Shown here piece after piece: positions 52,250 through 62,010 of a DNA stretch of 64,000 nucleotides (position 1 is its first letter; each line of letters opens with the position of its first letter). Both the position numbers and the translations under genes were made by a program. The DNA comes from JAGVSR01 sp963750715 (GTDB lineage: Bacteria; Pseudomonadota; Alphaproteobacteria; Rhizobiales; Hyphomicrobiaceae): assembly GCA_963750715.1 (NCBI GenBank), contig CAVVRP010000016.1, positions 186,001-250,000 on the forward strand, in the 5' to 3' direction. Under the pieces are notes generated by a model that did not search any database, was not told where the DNA came from, and saw only the letters and a program-made list of their open reading frames with translations.

Positions 52250-53256
52250 TCGCGCCGACGATGAAACGTGGTGACAGAAGAACGGCAGCCCACACTGCGG
52301 CCGAAACCGCGCTGACTACCAGGTAGGCAAGAAGTGGCGTTTGCGCCGCGCCGAGCGCCGCCGGGGCGAACCCCCTCAGCGTCGTGTGGAATTTCGAAAA
52401 CAGCAAACCGATGGTGCCGTATCGGGCCGTGTAGGCGCGCGCTTTATCGGCGGAACTCCGGGCTCCAGCTGTTCGGCCAGATGTTCTGGAAATCGTCGGG
52501 CCGCCGGCGGCCGCTGATGTAGCCATAGATGTCGCCGGCGAATGCGCCGGCCGCGCCGGCGGCAAGCACGAGCACGGGGTCGCCGTCCGCGTAGATTTCA
52601 ATGGCGCCGAGCGCGATGAACAGGATCAGCGTCGGCACCGCAAGCAGCGGCATCGGCAGGCTGTTGAGGAAGCCCGCCAGGAACATCAGCGCCAGCGTCA
52701 GCGCCTGATGATCATGAATGAAGACCAGCACTTCCTCGCGGAAGGTGACGAGGAAGAACGCCGGAGCGATCACGCCGGCAGCCCAGATGAAGGCGCTGAT
52801 GATGTTGGCGACCTGGAACGGCAGCAGGGGCATCTGGAACATACCGGCGACAACCGGGATCACGGCGCGCACAGGGCCGAAGAAATGGCCGAAGAACACG
52901 CCCCAGGCGCCGTACTTCTCAAAGAAGTTCTTGCCGTGCGGGATGAGGTCGGGATGCGACGAGAAAGGCCAGATGCCGGCGATGTTGTCCTTGAACCGAA
53001 GCCCGATCAGATAAGAGATCCAGTAGCCGATCGTCCCGCCGAGCGTCGCTGCGAGGATCGACGGCCAGAGTACGGCGATGTCGGCGCCGCTGGCCGCAAG
53101 GAGTGCCGAGATGCCGACGAGAATGGCGGTGCCTGGCCAGATCAACGACAGGAATGCGAACGACTCGCCGAAAGCAACCATGAAGGCAATCGGGGCGGCG
53201 AGGTTTTCGTGTTCCTTCACGAAGGCGACGATGGCGTTGACGATCTCGTGGACCAT
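52236..53256 (-). pseudogene. Tandem DedA-family membrane protein, interrupted by a one-base frameshift
   Basis: The first frame gives a full DedA domain (PIAFMVAFGESFAFLSLIWP, GHFFGPVRAVIPVVAGMFQM) and the start of a second (MPLLAVPTLILFIALGAIEI, GAFAGDIYGYISGRRRPDDF), stopping at 52444. The other frame continues ADKARAYTARYGTIGLLFSK, then GFAPAALGAAQTPLLAYLVV. Removing one C from TTCCGCC at about 52452 joins them as PEFADKARAY. The intact protein would have about 339 residues with two VTT domains. Either an indel error or a recent mutation. Confidence 0.8.
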
Positions 53257-53377
53257 TCAGCGGCGTTCCTTGGCAGCGGGGCTTCGACAGAGAAATCGAG
53301 GCGGCCCGCGCTGCATGAATTAGCGGCACCGTTCCTCAAGCTTCGTCAACGATCAAATAGGGGGGGGGAGCGGGCCG

Positions 53378-53821
53378 TCAACCCTTCTTGCATCGCCGGT
53401 TGTATTCGGAGTTGAGTTCACGGCCGATTTCGCCGGCCAGCATTTTGCTGCGGGAGACCTGCGCGGGTGTCAGCAGATTGCCGGCACTTTTCAGTGACGC
53501 AGGGGCTGCTTCGGCCTCGCGGCGGCCATGTGCGAGTTCGTCGCAAGACAACTCCTTCTTTTTCGTCTTGAAGGCAAACAGCCGCACGCCCGATGCGTAT
53601 GCCTCGGGCGTTGCCGGTTCCTTGATCCACGAGTGGTCGCCATCGTTGACGAGCGATCGCAGGGTCGCCTGCCGTTTGCTGATGCAGTCGACGCTGTCGT
53701 CGACGCAGACGAGCCCCGCACGCGACTCCGGGATGGAGGCATTATTGGCCGCGCAGCCGGACAAGCCGGTTGCCACAGCGACTGCTGCCGGCATCCAGCT
53801 TCTAGTGCAGCAGCGCACCAT
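53378..53821 (-). CDS. Putative lipoprotein of unknown function
   Basis: The 147-residue protein has a signal peptide with a lipobox (VATGLSGC), so Cys23 is probably lipidated. The mature part holds CVDDSVDCISKRQATLRSLV, WIKEPATPEAYASGVRLFAF and a helical C-terminus TPAQVSRSKMLAGEIGREL. No recognised family, though the layout recurs as an uncharacterised lipoprotein in the order. Divergent from the quinone oxidoreductase. Confidence 0.65.
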   Translation of the reverse strand: MVRCCTRSWMPAAVAVATGLSGCAANNASIPESRAGLVCVDDSVDCISKRQATLRSLVNDGDHSWIKEPATPEAYASGVRLFAFKTKKKELSCDELAHGRREAEAAPASLKSAGNLLTPAQVSRSKMLAGEIGRELNSEYNRRCKKG

Positions 53822-53972
53822 TGGTTGTTCCTCGTCCGACCATTACTCTCAGCGGGCGGAGTACGGGTGGCGCGTGGCAGCGTCAAGGCAAGCGTTGCAT
53901 ACTGCCGAATGCCGTGGAAAAACAATGCCTGGCTGCCGCACTCCGCAGGCGGCCGATGTGTTGGAGGGGGAA

Positions 53973-54941
53973 ATGGCGCGAGCGATTCGGATTCATCGCC
54001 ACGGTGGTCCGGAAGTTCTCCAGTGGGAGGAGTTGCCTTCCGTGATGCCGGGGCGCGGACAGATACTCCTTCGCCAGCGTGCGGCCGGTCTCAACTACAT
54101 CGACGTCTATCAGCGCTCCGGTCTTTACAAGCTGGCGGCGATGCCGGCCGTGCTCGGCATGGAGGGAGCCGGGGAAGTTGTCGGCGTCGGTGACGGTGTC
54201 AGCCAGTTCGCGCCCGGCGATCGCGTTGCCTACGGCACCGAGCCGGGCGGCTACGCCGAGGAGCGCGTGATTTCTGCCGATCGCGTGGTGCCTCTGCCTG
54301 CGGCGATTGCGTTCGAAACGGCTGCCGCCATGATGTTGCAGGGCATGACCGTTCGCTATCTCCTGCGTGAAACCTGCAAGGTGGACCCGGGAACCGTCGT
54401 GCTGTTTCATGCCGCCGCCGGTGGCGTGGGCCTCATCGCCTGCCAGTGGGCGCGTGCGCTGGGCGCGACACTCATCGGCACTGTCGGCTCGCCCGAGAAG
54501 GCGGAACTGGCCAGGTCCCATGGCGCCGCGCACGTCATCGACTACCGCACCGAGGATTTCGTGGCGCGTGTGCGCGATATTACGGATGGGAAAGGTTGCG
54601 ACGTCGTCTACGATTCTATCGGAAAGGATACGTTCCCCGGCTCACTGGATTGTCTGAAGCCCAAGGGATTGTGGGTCAGTTTCGGCAATGCTTCGGGCCC
54701 GGTCCCGCTGTTCGATCTTACGGCACTCAAGGGTTCTCTGTTCGCGACGCGGCCATCGTTGATGGCCTACACCGCGACGACATCGGATCTGCGGGCCAAT
54801 GCCGCCGAGCTGTTCGAGATGGTGCTTTCGGGCGCCGTCCGCGTCCCGGTCAACCAAACCTATCCTTTGGCCGAAGCGCGGCGCGCGCACGAGGATCTCG
54901 AAGCGCGCCGTACCACCGGGTCCACCATCTTCAAGATTTAA
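53973..54941 (+). CDS. NADPH:quinone oxidoreductase (zeta-crystallin type)
   Basis: The 322-residue medium-chain reductase has AIRIHRHGGPEVLQWEE at the N-terminus and LNYIDVYQRSGLYKLAAMP, GMEGAGEVVGVGDGV, then the nucleotide loop LFHAAAGGVGLIACQWARAL. There are no zinc-binding cysteines, consistent with the quinone oxidoreductase class. GGAGGGGG precedes the ATG; the upstream open frame to 53388 is antisense to the lipoprotein gene. Followed after 13 bases by a GST, so the two probably form an operon for electrophile or quinone detoxification. Confidence 0.9.
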   Translation: MARAIRIHRHGGPEVLQWEELPSVMPGRGQILLRQRAAGLNYIDVYQRSGLYKLAAMPAVLGMEGAGEVVGVGDGVSQFAPGDRVAYGTEPGGYAEERVISADRVVPLPAAIAFETAAAMMLQGMTVRYLLRETCKVDPGTVVLFHAAAGGVGLIACQWARALGATLIGTVGSPEKAELARSHGAAHVIDYRTEDFVARVRDITDGKGCDVVYDSIGKDTFPGSLDCLKPKGLWVSFGNASGPVPLFDLTALKGSLFATRPSLMAYTATTSDLRANAAELFEMVLSGAVRVPVNQTYPLAEARRAHEDLEARRTTGSTIFKI

Positions 54942-54954
54942 GCGGAGCGACCAC

Positions 54955-55659
54955 GTGGCTGCCAAGCGTGCGCCCATCGATCTCTACTTCTGGCCGACCC
55001 CCAACGGGCAAAAGGTCTCGATCATGCTCGAGGAGTGCGGTTTGCCCTACGTCGTCAAGCCGGTCGACATAGGACGCGGACAGCAGTTCGATCCCGCCTT
55101 TCTTGGCATTTCGCCAAACAACAGGATGCCGGCGATTGTCGATCCGAAAGGGCCGGTCGGTGCGCCGGTATCGATCTTCGAATCCGGCGCCATCCTGCAG
55201 TATCTTGGCCGGCACGCGCGCAAATTTTATCCGTCTGACGAGCGCACGCGCATCGAGGTCGACCAATGGCTGTTCTGGCAGGTGGCGGGGCTTGGTCCCA
55301 TGGCCGGCCAGTGCCATCATTTTCGCAATTACGCTCCGGAAAAGATCCAGTACGGCATCGACCGCTATACCAACGAGGTGAGCCGTCTCTACGGCGTCAT
55401 GGACAAGCGGCTTGCAGGACGTGACTACCTCGCTGGCGACTACTCCATCGCCGATATCGCATGCTACCCGTGGACCCGATTGTGGAAGGACCAGGGGCAG
55501 GACATCGACACGTTCGCCAACGTCAAGGCCTGGCTCAAGAGACTGGGTCAGCGCGAGGCGGTGATCCGCGGCATGGCGGTAGGCAAGGATTTTTCAACGA
55601 CCAACCTGGCGACCGACAAGGACGCGCAGAAGATCCTGTTTGGTCAAAAGGCACGCTGA
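54955..55659 (+). CDS. Glutathione S-transferase family protein (YfcG/Nu-like)
   Basis: The 234-residue protein has an N-terminal thioredoxin fold with IDLYFWPTPNGQKVSIMLEE, NNRMPAIVDP and ESGAILQYLGRHA. The helical C-terminal domain has QWLFWQVAGLGPMAGQCHHF and YSIADIACYPWTRLWKDQG. The T-P-N-G-x-K motif is typical of Nu-class enzymes such as YfcG, which act as disulfide reductases. GTG start with GGAG upstream. Paired with the quinone oxidoreductase. Confidence 0.9.
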   Translation: MAAKRAPIDLYFWPTPNGQKVSIMLEECGLPYVVKPVDIGRGQQFDPAFLGISPNNRMPAIVDPKGPVGAPVSIFESGAILQYLGRHARKFYPSDERTRIEVDQWLFWQVAGLGPMAGQCHHFRNYAPEKIQYGIDRYTNEVSRLYGVMDKRLAGRDYLAGDYSIADIACYPWTRLWKDQGQDIDTFANVKAWLKRLGQREAVIRGMAVGKDFSTTNLATDKDAQKILFGQKAR

Positions 55660-56005
55660 TCCGAGCGGGGAGGCGTGACGGCGAAAAGCGGCTTCAAGAC
55701 CGCCGAACGGCATTTTGGAAGCATGGTTAGCCGCGGGTTTCCCAATCCGTTAATCGGCGATTTCCCTGCGTACCGGCGTGGAAAGATTGCGCCGGAATGG
55801 ATCGCGCGATGTGCAAATCATTCATCGATATTGCAATGAAATTAACGCTTTTCTGATCGGGAATTTACGAGTTTTCATCTTGATGCTGACATCGTTACCA
55901 ACGTTCGAGCTGCATCGATAAAGCAGCCGGAGGTGCGGACTGGTAGTAAGAGGCGACAAGCCCGCTCAGGCCTGCACGGTTGGCCAATGGATTTTGGAGT
56001 GCGTC
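55660..56005. other. Intergenic stretch
   Basis: No gene is recognised. The middle (about 55800-55920) is AT-rich and probably holds the promoter of the small gene at 56006. Confidence 0.4.
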
Positions 56006-56275
56006 ATGGCGCGGACGGATTTTTCCACGCGGGATGTTGTAGAAGTTGCAGCTCAGGGCGGAGCGCCCGATGCGCTGTTCGAGTTGGGTCTGATGTACAG
56101 TTCTGGCCGTGATGTCGGGGTCGATCTGATTCAGGCTCACAAGTGGTTCAACCTGGCAGCGATGCGCGGCAATGAAGAAGCCAAAAGGTATCGTCTCGAA
56201 ATCTCAAGTGAGATGTCCAAGGCCGAAATCGCCGACGCGCAGCGCCAGGCGCGGCAGTGGATGTCCGTGCACTGA
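56006..56275 (+). CDS. Sel1-like repeat protein
   Basis: The 89-residue protein holds one Sel1/TPR-like repeat: GGAPDALFELGLMYSSGRDV, then GVDLIQAHKWFNLAAMRGNE. Sel1 repeats mediate protein contacts. There is no signal peptide, so it is cytosolic. GGAG lies six bases before the ATG. A final amphipathic helix (EIADAQRQARQWM) completes it. The partner is unknown. Confidence 0.8.
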   Translation: MARTDFSTRDVVEVAAQGGAPDALFELGLMYSSGRDVGVDLIQAHKWFNLAAMRGNEEAKRYRLEISSEMSKAEIADAQRQARQWMSVH

Positions 56276-56295
56276 TCGAAGCCGCCACGAGCCCC

Positions 56296-56853
56296 CTAGC
56301 AGTCAGTGAACCAGGACGTGATGCAATGCCACGTTCCCTTGGCGGCCTTGCCGACGCTTTCGCCTGCTGAGCCGATTTTCTCGCCGGCCTTTTCTGCCGT
56401 ACCCGTTACGGCTTCGCCAGCCTTCTTCAGGCTTTCCTGCGAGGACTTGACGGTGTCCTTCGCAAACTCCTCGACGGTCTTGGGCACTTTCGGTTTTTCG
56501 GCCTCCGACACCGCGGGTTTTGCGGTTGGCGGACCGGCGGGGGGCGCAACCGCATCGACTGGCAGTGCGGGGGGAGGCGCCATCGCCAGTGGCGCCAGGA
56601 TGCGTTCTGGTCCGTCGCAGCCCACCGTAGAGAAACGCTCCACGCTGCACGTCTCGTGACGGCCTTGGGTCGCCAGTTCCTTGATGCAGCGCATCTGGCT
56701 GCGCGGGTCTGCGGGCGCCGATCTCGATTCACCCTCGATCGCACAGCGGTAGGTGGCGGGTGGACCGGAGCACACGACGCAATACTCCCCCGCCTTCGCC
56801 GCGCCATGGATGGCGCCCGCGAAAAAAATAGCAATCAGATGTCTCGCGATCAT
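56296..56853 (-). CDS. Exported protein with cysteine-rich head and helical tail
   Basis: The 185-residue protein has a signal peptide (LIAIFFAGAIHGAAKA). The head contains YCVVCSGPPATYRC, MRCIKELATQGRHETCSVER and CDGPERILAPLAM. A Pro-rich linker follows (about 88-115), then an amphipathic Lys/Ala/Glu helix with repeated AGEAVTGTAEKAGEKIGSAG, and the ending WHCITSWFTDC. The helical repeat resembles LEA-like or apolipoprotein-like segments. Family unknown; periplasmic by inference. Confidence 0.6.
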   Translation of the reverse strand: MIARHLIAIFFAGAIHGAAKAGEYCVVCSGPPATYRCAIEGESRSAPADPRSQMRCIKELATQGRHETCSVERFSTVGCDGPERILAPLAMAPPPALPVDAVAPPAGPPTAKPAVSEAEKPKVPKTVEEFAKDTVKSSQESLKKAGEAVTGTAEKAGEKIGSAGESVGKAAKGTWHCITSWFTDC

Positions 56854-57044
56854 GGTCTGCCCTACTTTTGCGTTTCTGGGACGGTGGTGCGTCAGGAAAT
56901 CTTGGGATCAAACGGGCTTTCTGCATCGACCCGGAGGCAGTCTTAGCGGGTCGCAAGCCGGGACGCGACAACATAGATCAAGCCACATAGTGGTCGGCTT
57001 GCAATCGGGGGGGACCGCACGTATAGGGGTGCTTCGCCGAATAT

Positions 57045-57136
57045 GGAGACGTGGCCGAGTGGCTGAAGGCGGCGCTTTGCTAAAGCGTTATACGGGTAAC
57101 ACTGTATCGAGGGTTCGAATCCCTCCGTCTCCGCCA
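57045..57136 (+). tRNA. tRNA-Ser (anticodon GCT)
   Basis: Acceptor stem GGAGACG/CGTCTCC, anticodon loop TTGCTAA giving GCT, a long variable arm as in class II tRNAs, T-arm GAGGG TTCGAAT CCCTC, and encoded CCA. Confidence 0.95.
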
Positions 57137-57139
57137 CCA

Positions 57140-57649
57140 TCATGCCGCCGTTACGGGCCCGCGAAACTTTTCGGCGGAGCCGGGCACCAGCTCGAGTATC
57201 AACAGACGGGACGGATCGACGGGTCCGGGCAGGGTGATCTGCCCCGCCGGAACCGGCTTGAAGCCGAAGCGTCCATAGTACGGCAGGTCGCCGACCAGAA
57301 TGACGGCCTGCTCGCCTGCGGATTTGGCTGCCGACAGCGCTTCCGCTGTCAACTGACGCCCGTAACCCTGGCCGGCGAAATCCGGATGCACTACGAGCGG
57401 TCCAAGCAGAAGCGCACGTTGCTCGCCCCCAATTGTGATGTCCGTCAGTCGCACGGCGGCGATCGGACGATCGCCCAGCAACGCGATACGGCAATAGGGC
57501 GTGCAGCCAAGACCAGCCACGCGCTTACTCTCGCGCACGCGATAGGCCGTCCGCACGAACCTGCCAGGTCCGAACACCTCGGCATGCAGGCGAGAAATGG
57601 CTGCCAGGTCACTTGAGCGTACGAAGCGCGTTACGATGTGCTGGGACAC
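57140..57649 (-). CDS. GNAT family N-acetyltransferase
   Basis: The 169-residue protein has the acetyl-CoA loop VVHPDFAGQGYGRQLTAEAL (Q-x-x-G-x-G pattern) at about residue 90. VILVGDLPYYGRFGFKPVPA follows, as in the YhbS subgroup. The substrate is unknown. Its stop lies only four bases from the tRNA-Ser 3' end on the opposite strand. Confidence 0.88.
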   Translation of the reverse strand: MSQHIVTRFVRSSDLAAISRLHAEVFGPGRFVRTAYRVRESKRVAGLGCTPYCRIALLGDRPIAAVRLTDITIGGEQRALLLGPLVVHPDFAGQGYGRQLTAEALSAAKSAGEQAVILVGDLPYYGRFGFKPVPAGQITLPGPVDPSRLLILELVPGSAEKFRGPVTAA

Positions 57650-57757
57650 GAGGCTTGGGTCTTTTACGATCTGGGGCGAAGCATATGGGCCGTGCGCCTG
57701 TTCAGGTGCTCTGGCTCTAGCGTAAGCTGCCCGTCAGGAGAAGGGGCGGAGGTGGAG

Positions 57758-58222
57758 TTACCACACGCGCGATGGCGTCGTACCGCCGAGGATCTCGGAA
57801 ATCCTTCGCAGAGTGGGCAAGTTCGTATCGGGCGGAAGTGCTTCGCGGTCGAAGAAGCCCTGCTCGGCGATTTCGTGATTGGGGGGCGGCACTTGCGGCT
57901 GCTGCCAGCGCCGGACTACGAAGAGCGCAATGTGGTCGCCGGGGAAAAGCTCGAAGTTGGCATACAAGCCGAACAGCTCGGCCTCGTCCTCGCCGACGTG
58001 AACGCCTGCTTCCTCGCGGAGCTCCCGTACCATTGCGGTGACCGCCAGTTCTCCTTTCTCGACGCCGCCGCCGGGAAAATGCCAACCGGGCCGGTAGGTG
58101 TGGCGGATGAGAAGAACCTTGTTTTCCGGGCCAAGAACGACAGCTTGGGCCCCGAGGGTGATGCTGCGCGTCATCCGCCAGTAGTGCTGGAGCGCTTTCG
58201 TGACCAACTTCTGCACGGGCAT
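57758..58222 (-). CDS. NUDIX hydrolase
   Basis: The 154-residue protein has a complete Nudix box: GGGVEKGELAVTAMVRELRE then EAGV (G-x5-E-x7-R-E-x2-E-E-x-G). The N-terminal strand ITLGAQAVVLGPENKVLLIR and YRPGWHFPGG lead into it. It cleaves nucleoside diphosphates linked to another group; the substrate is unknown. Divergent from the metallophosphoesterase. Confidence 0.9.
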   Translation of the reverse strand: MPVQKLVTKALQHYWRMTRSITLGAQAVVLGPENKVLLIRHTYRPGWHFPGGGVEKGELAVTAMVRELREEAGVHVGEDEAELFGLYANFELFPGDHIALFVVRRWQQPQVPPPNHEIAEQGFFDREALPPDTNLPTLRRISEILGGTTPSRVW

Positions 58223-58340
58223 GCGGTAACCCTGTCAGCTTCCGCTCGACGGATGGCACTTCGGTCTGTTCGGGTAGGTTTGCAATATGCGCCAGGTATC
58301 GCATGCTAACCTTGCGATCTGTAAAATCTGGCTGAATATC

Positions 58341-59287
58341 GTGACCGCTCAGTTTCTTCTTGCCCACATTTCCGATGTTCATCTGACGCCGCTGGCGGGG
58401 TTGCATCCGCGCTACTGGAACATGAAGCGTGGCCTCGGTCTCATAAATTGGCAGCGCAGCCGCCGGCATATCCATCGCGCCGATGTCGCGGACCGTATCG
58501 TTGCCGACATGCTCTCGCATCGTCCCGATCACATCGCGGTCACCGGCGATATCGCGAATATCGGATTGCCTTCCGAGTACGAGGTCGCGCTCGCCTGGCT
58601 ACAGTCCCTTGGCCCTCCGGATCGAAGTTCTCGGTGGTTCCGGGCAATCACGACAACTATACGCGGCTTTCCGGGCCTTCATGTCTCGACCTCTGGTCTG
58701 ACTTTATGGTGTCGGATGATTTCGGCTCCAGCCTTCTCGGGCGCGGCAAGGATCGCTTCCCCTACGTGCGCCGCGTCGGGCCGCTTGTGCTCATCGGGCT
58801 GAATTCCGCCGTCCCAACGCCACCCTTCGTCGCTTCGGGTCGCTTGGGACTGTCTCAAATCGACGCCCTAAAGGCGGTTCTCGAAGAGCTCAAAGGTTCC
58901 GGCCGGCTTCGCGTGGTGCTCATTCATCATCCGCCGCTTCCGAGACAGGCGCCCCGCCGGCGAGCCCTGGAGGATGCGGCTGAACTGGAACGCGTGCTTC
59001 TCTCCCAAGGCGCCGAGATCGTGCTTCACGGACATAATCATCGCGATACGCTGACCTGGCGTCACTGGTCCGGTGGCGACATACCGGTGATCGGCGTCGC
59101 CTCGGGGTCGGCGTCGCGCGTGAACAAGTTGGAACCCGCTGCGCGGTACAACTTGATCAGGGTCGATCTGGCCGACGGCCGGCCACGCATCCATTGCGTT
59201 TCGCGCGGTGTCGCTCCTGACGGGACAAGCATCGTCGAAACCGCACGATCCGAACTGACCTATGATGGCGTCAAGAGGCTGACTTAG
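58341..59287 (+). pseudogene. Calcineurin-like metallophosphoesterase, interrupted by a one-base frameshift
   Basis: Frame one carries LLAHISDVHLTPLAGLHPR (D-x-H metal motif) and PDHIAVTGDIANIGLPSEYE (GDxxN region). Frame two carries FSVVPGNHDNYTRLSG (GNHD), VVLIHHPPLPRQAPRR and IVLHGHNHRDTLTW (GHxH). The frames switch near 58620, where one missing base separates LQSLGPPD from KFSVVPGNHD. Intact, it would be about 315 residues with all metal motifs. Either an indel error or a recent inactivation. Convergent with the VOC gene, overlapping by 4 bases. Confidence 0.82.
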
Positions 59288-60414
59288 AACGGCGCGAGGT
59301 CCGGCCCGGAGTACTGGCGTTCCGGTTTCTTTGCGGTTGCGGTACCCGCCGGGCGATCCTTTCGCGCGACGCGCGGCTTCAGCTTGGCGGCTTGTGGCTT
59401 GATGGGCGTGGGCGCCAATGTCTCGGGAGGGGTGGTCGCCTCTTTCGGCCCCGCCGTCGCCGTATCTCCGAGCGATCCGGTTGCACCGGAGGGCGTCGTC
59501 GTCGCGATCCGAGCCGCCGCCACGTTGCCGGTCTTGGTCTTGGAATTCGATTGCAGGATGGCGAGACGTTCGCGTGCTTCCTGCGCATCACGTTCCGCTG
59601 CATCCCGCGCCGATTGCTCACTAGCAAGCCGCGACCGGATTTCCCGGGCCGCCGCTTCGGCGGCAAGCCGCGCAGTGCGCTCGCGGGTTATCTCCTGCGA
59701 AGCGGTGTCGCGCGCCATGTTCGCGGCGGCTTCGGCGAGTTCGCGTGAGCGCTGTTCACGGGCCAGAAGTTCACGAACGGCGACCGTCTGATTTTCCGCT
59801 GCTGCCTTGGCGCGGATCGCTGCCCGAAGAGTTGGGTTGGCGCGTTGCGAGTTGAGCGCGACCAGGAAGCTCTGGTCGACGAAGGTTCCCCAGACGGCGA
59901 CTGAACCTGCCGCAACCAGGGCGAGTGAAGCCAGCATCGCCGACAGCGACATGGATCTGGCCCTTTTGGGAGCGGCAGGAGCGGCTGCGATTTTGCGGGG
60001 GGCATAGGTGCCGAAGCTCCAGATATGGCCCTCGAGGTCGCGCGCGGCGTATCCACGGCTTGACCCCGGTGCGGCGTCGAGAGGAATGAGAGCCTCTGCT
60101 CCGCGCATCATCGCCCGTGCGTAGTGAGCGTCGATGTCTTCGACAGTCAGGTAGCAACTCTGCGTCTCGCGGCCCCCGATTTCATCGGGCTGGGTCATCA
60201 GGGCATCGAGCCCGCTGTCACCGACGGCGCCCAGCATCACGACACTGTTGCCGAAACCGAGTTCCGCATAGGCGATGCCGCCGTTGGCGTTGTCGGCAAC
60301 CAGCACCTTTTCGAAGCCGAAGGCGTCGCACAGCCACTTCACCGCGGCCGTGGGATCGCGGTAGCGCATGATCGGTGCAACGCCTATCGCCGATACAGTG
60401 CCGCTCGGCTTCAT
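59284..60414 (-). CDS. VOC (glyoxalase-fold) domain fused to a membrane segment and coiled coil
   Basis: The 376-residue protein has a VOC domain at residues 1-140 (GVAPIMRYRDPTAAVKWLCD, FGNSVVMLGAV, YLTVEDIDAHYARAMMRGAE, GYAARDLEGHIWSFGTY). A transmembrane helix follows at about 155-177 (MLASLALVAAGSVAVWGTF). Then comes an Ala/Arg/Glu coiled coil at about 190-290, and a Pro/Thr/Lys-rich tail ending YSGPDLAPF. The VOC part resembles AraC-linked or PhnB-like dioxygenase-fold proteins. The fusion suggests a membrane-bound sensor or scaffold; this is inference. Confidence 0.75.
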   Translation of the reverse strand: MKPSGTVSAIGVAPIMRYRDPTAAVKWLCDAFGFEKVLVADNANGGIAYAELGFGNSVVMLGAVGDSGLDALMTQPDEIGGRETQSCYLTVEDIDAHYARAMMRGAEALIPLDAAPGSSRGYAARDLEGHIWSFGTYAPRKIAAAPAAPKRARSMSLSAMLASLALVAAGSVAVWGTFVDQSFLVALNSQRANPTLRAAIRAKAAAENQTVAVRELLAREQRSRELAEAAANMARDTASQEITRERTARLAAEAAAREIRSRLASEQSARDAAERDAQEARERLAILQSNSKTKTGNVAAARIATTTPSGATGSLGDTATAGPKEATTPPETLAPTPIKPQAAKLKPRVARKDRPAGTATAKKPERQYSGPDLAPF

Positions 60415-60684
60415 CGATCAGCTTCTCCATTCGAGACCCGGCCGACCGGTTTTCCGGCAGCACGCAGGTTCGCCGAGGTGTCGAAAGCATTACGAAGCGA
60501 CACGACCGAAGTCGGCGACGCCGTGGCTTAGCTCGCGATTGAGCAAAAACCACAGCAGAATCGCGTGATTCGCATCGGGCGATTCATGACGGAATTTGGA
60601 TGCCATGACTAGAGCAGGGCCAAGCTGATCCACCCTTTCGAGGGCGCTTGTGCATTTCAACTGTGGAGCGACAATGGCCGGTGG

Positions 60685-61335
60685 TCAGTGCTTTGCTTCA
60701 TCGCCCCACACGTTTGCAAGCCGCGAATCGCGACCGCATCCGGATCGGTAGAAAGCGTATTTCACCGGGTGCTTCTTGTAATAGTCCTGATGATAATCTT
60801 CCGCGTCGGTAAACGGGCCGGCCGGAACGATCTGGACAGCGATGGGCTTATCGAAACGCCCGCTTTTTTGCAGGGCCTCCTTGCTTGTCTCAGCCTCGCG
60901 CTGCTCGTCCGGCGAACTGATGAAGATAGCGGGCCGGTACTGGTCGCCACGGTCGCAGAACTGCCCGCCGCCATCGAGAACGTCGGTGTGGCGCCAATAG
61001 TAGTCGAGCAGGCGCCCATAACTGACTTTTGTCGGATCGTAGACGACGCGTACGGCCTCCGCATGGCCGGTATCGCCTCGTCCGACCTGCTCGTAGGTCG
61101 GATTAGGCGTATGCCCGCCGGTGTATCCCGACACGACCTCAGTCACGCCATTCACTTTCTCGAAGTCGCTTTCACTGCACCAGAAGCAGCCCGAGGCGAA
61201 GATGGCTGTCGCATGCTTGCCGTCGCTGGCAGTGGTGTTGCCGGCAGGAGCCGGCTCTGCAGCGACGGTTTGAGCGGCGAATGCCGTCGAAACAGCCATA
61301 AAAAGCGTTGTGATCATCACTTTAGGGAAAGTCAT
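60685..61335 (-). CDS. msrA: Peptide methionine sulfoxide reductase MsrA, exported
   Basis: The 216-residue enzyme repairs methionine-S-sulfoxide. Catalytic Cys50 lies in IFASGCFWCSESDFEKVNGV; VVSGYTGGHTPNPTYEQV and GDTGHAEAVRVVYDP are also present. The N-terminal 25 residues are a signal peptide, so it acts in the periplasm. Lies directly downstream of msrB on the same strand (39 bases), forming an exported repair pair. Confidence 0.94.
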   Translation of the reverse strand: MTFPKVMITTLFMAVSTAFAAQTVAAEPAPAGNTTASDGKHATAIFASGCFWCSESDFEKVNGVTEVVSGYTGGHTPNPTYEQVGRGDTGHAEAVRVVYDPTKVSYGRLLDYYWRHTDVLDGGGQFCDRGDQYRPAIFISSPDEQREAETSKEALQKSGRFDKPIAVQIVPAGPFTDAEDYHQDYYKKHPVKYAFYRSGCGRDSRLANVWGDEAKH

Positions 61336-61374
61336 GTTCGTCCTGTCGGTTGTCTTGGCCCGCGCTGCGCTTTT

Positions 61375-61866
<492 letters not shown>

Positions 61867-62010
61867 GATGCTTGCTTCTCCTGGCCGGTGGTGTGCGGGG
61901 CGAGAACGTTCCTCGCGTCGTTCGGGAACTGCACCATCTACGGGCCGGAAGGCAGGAAAGTTTCGTAGCGCGGCCGCCGGACGTTCACCTTTCCGTGCGA
62001 TCGAGGCGAA

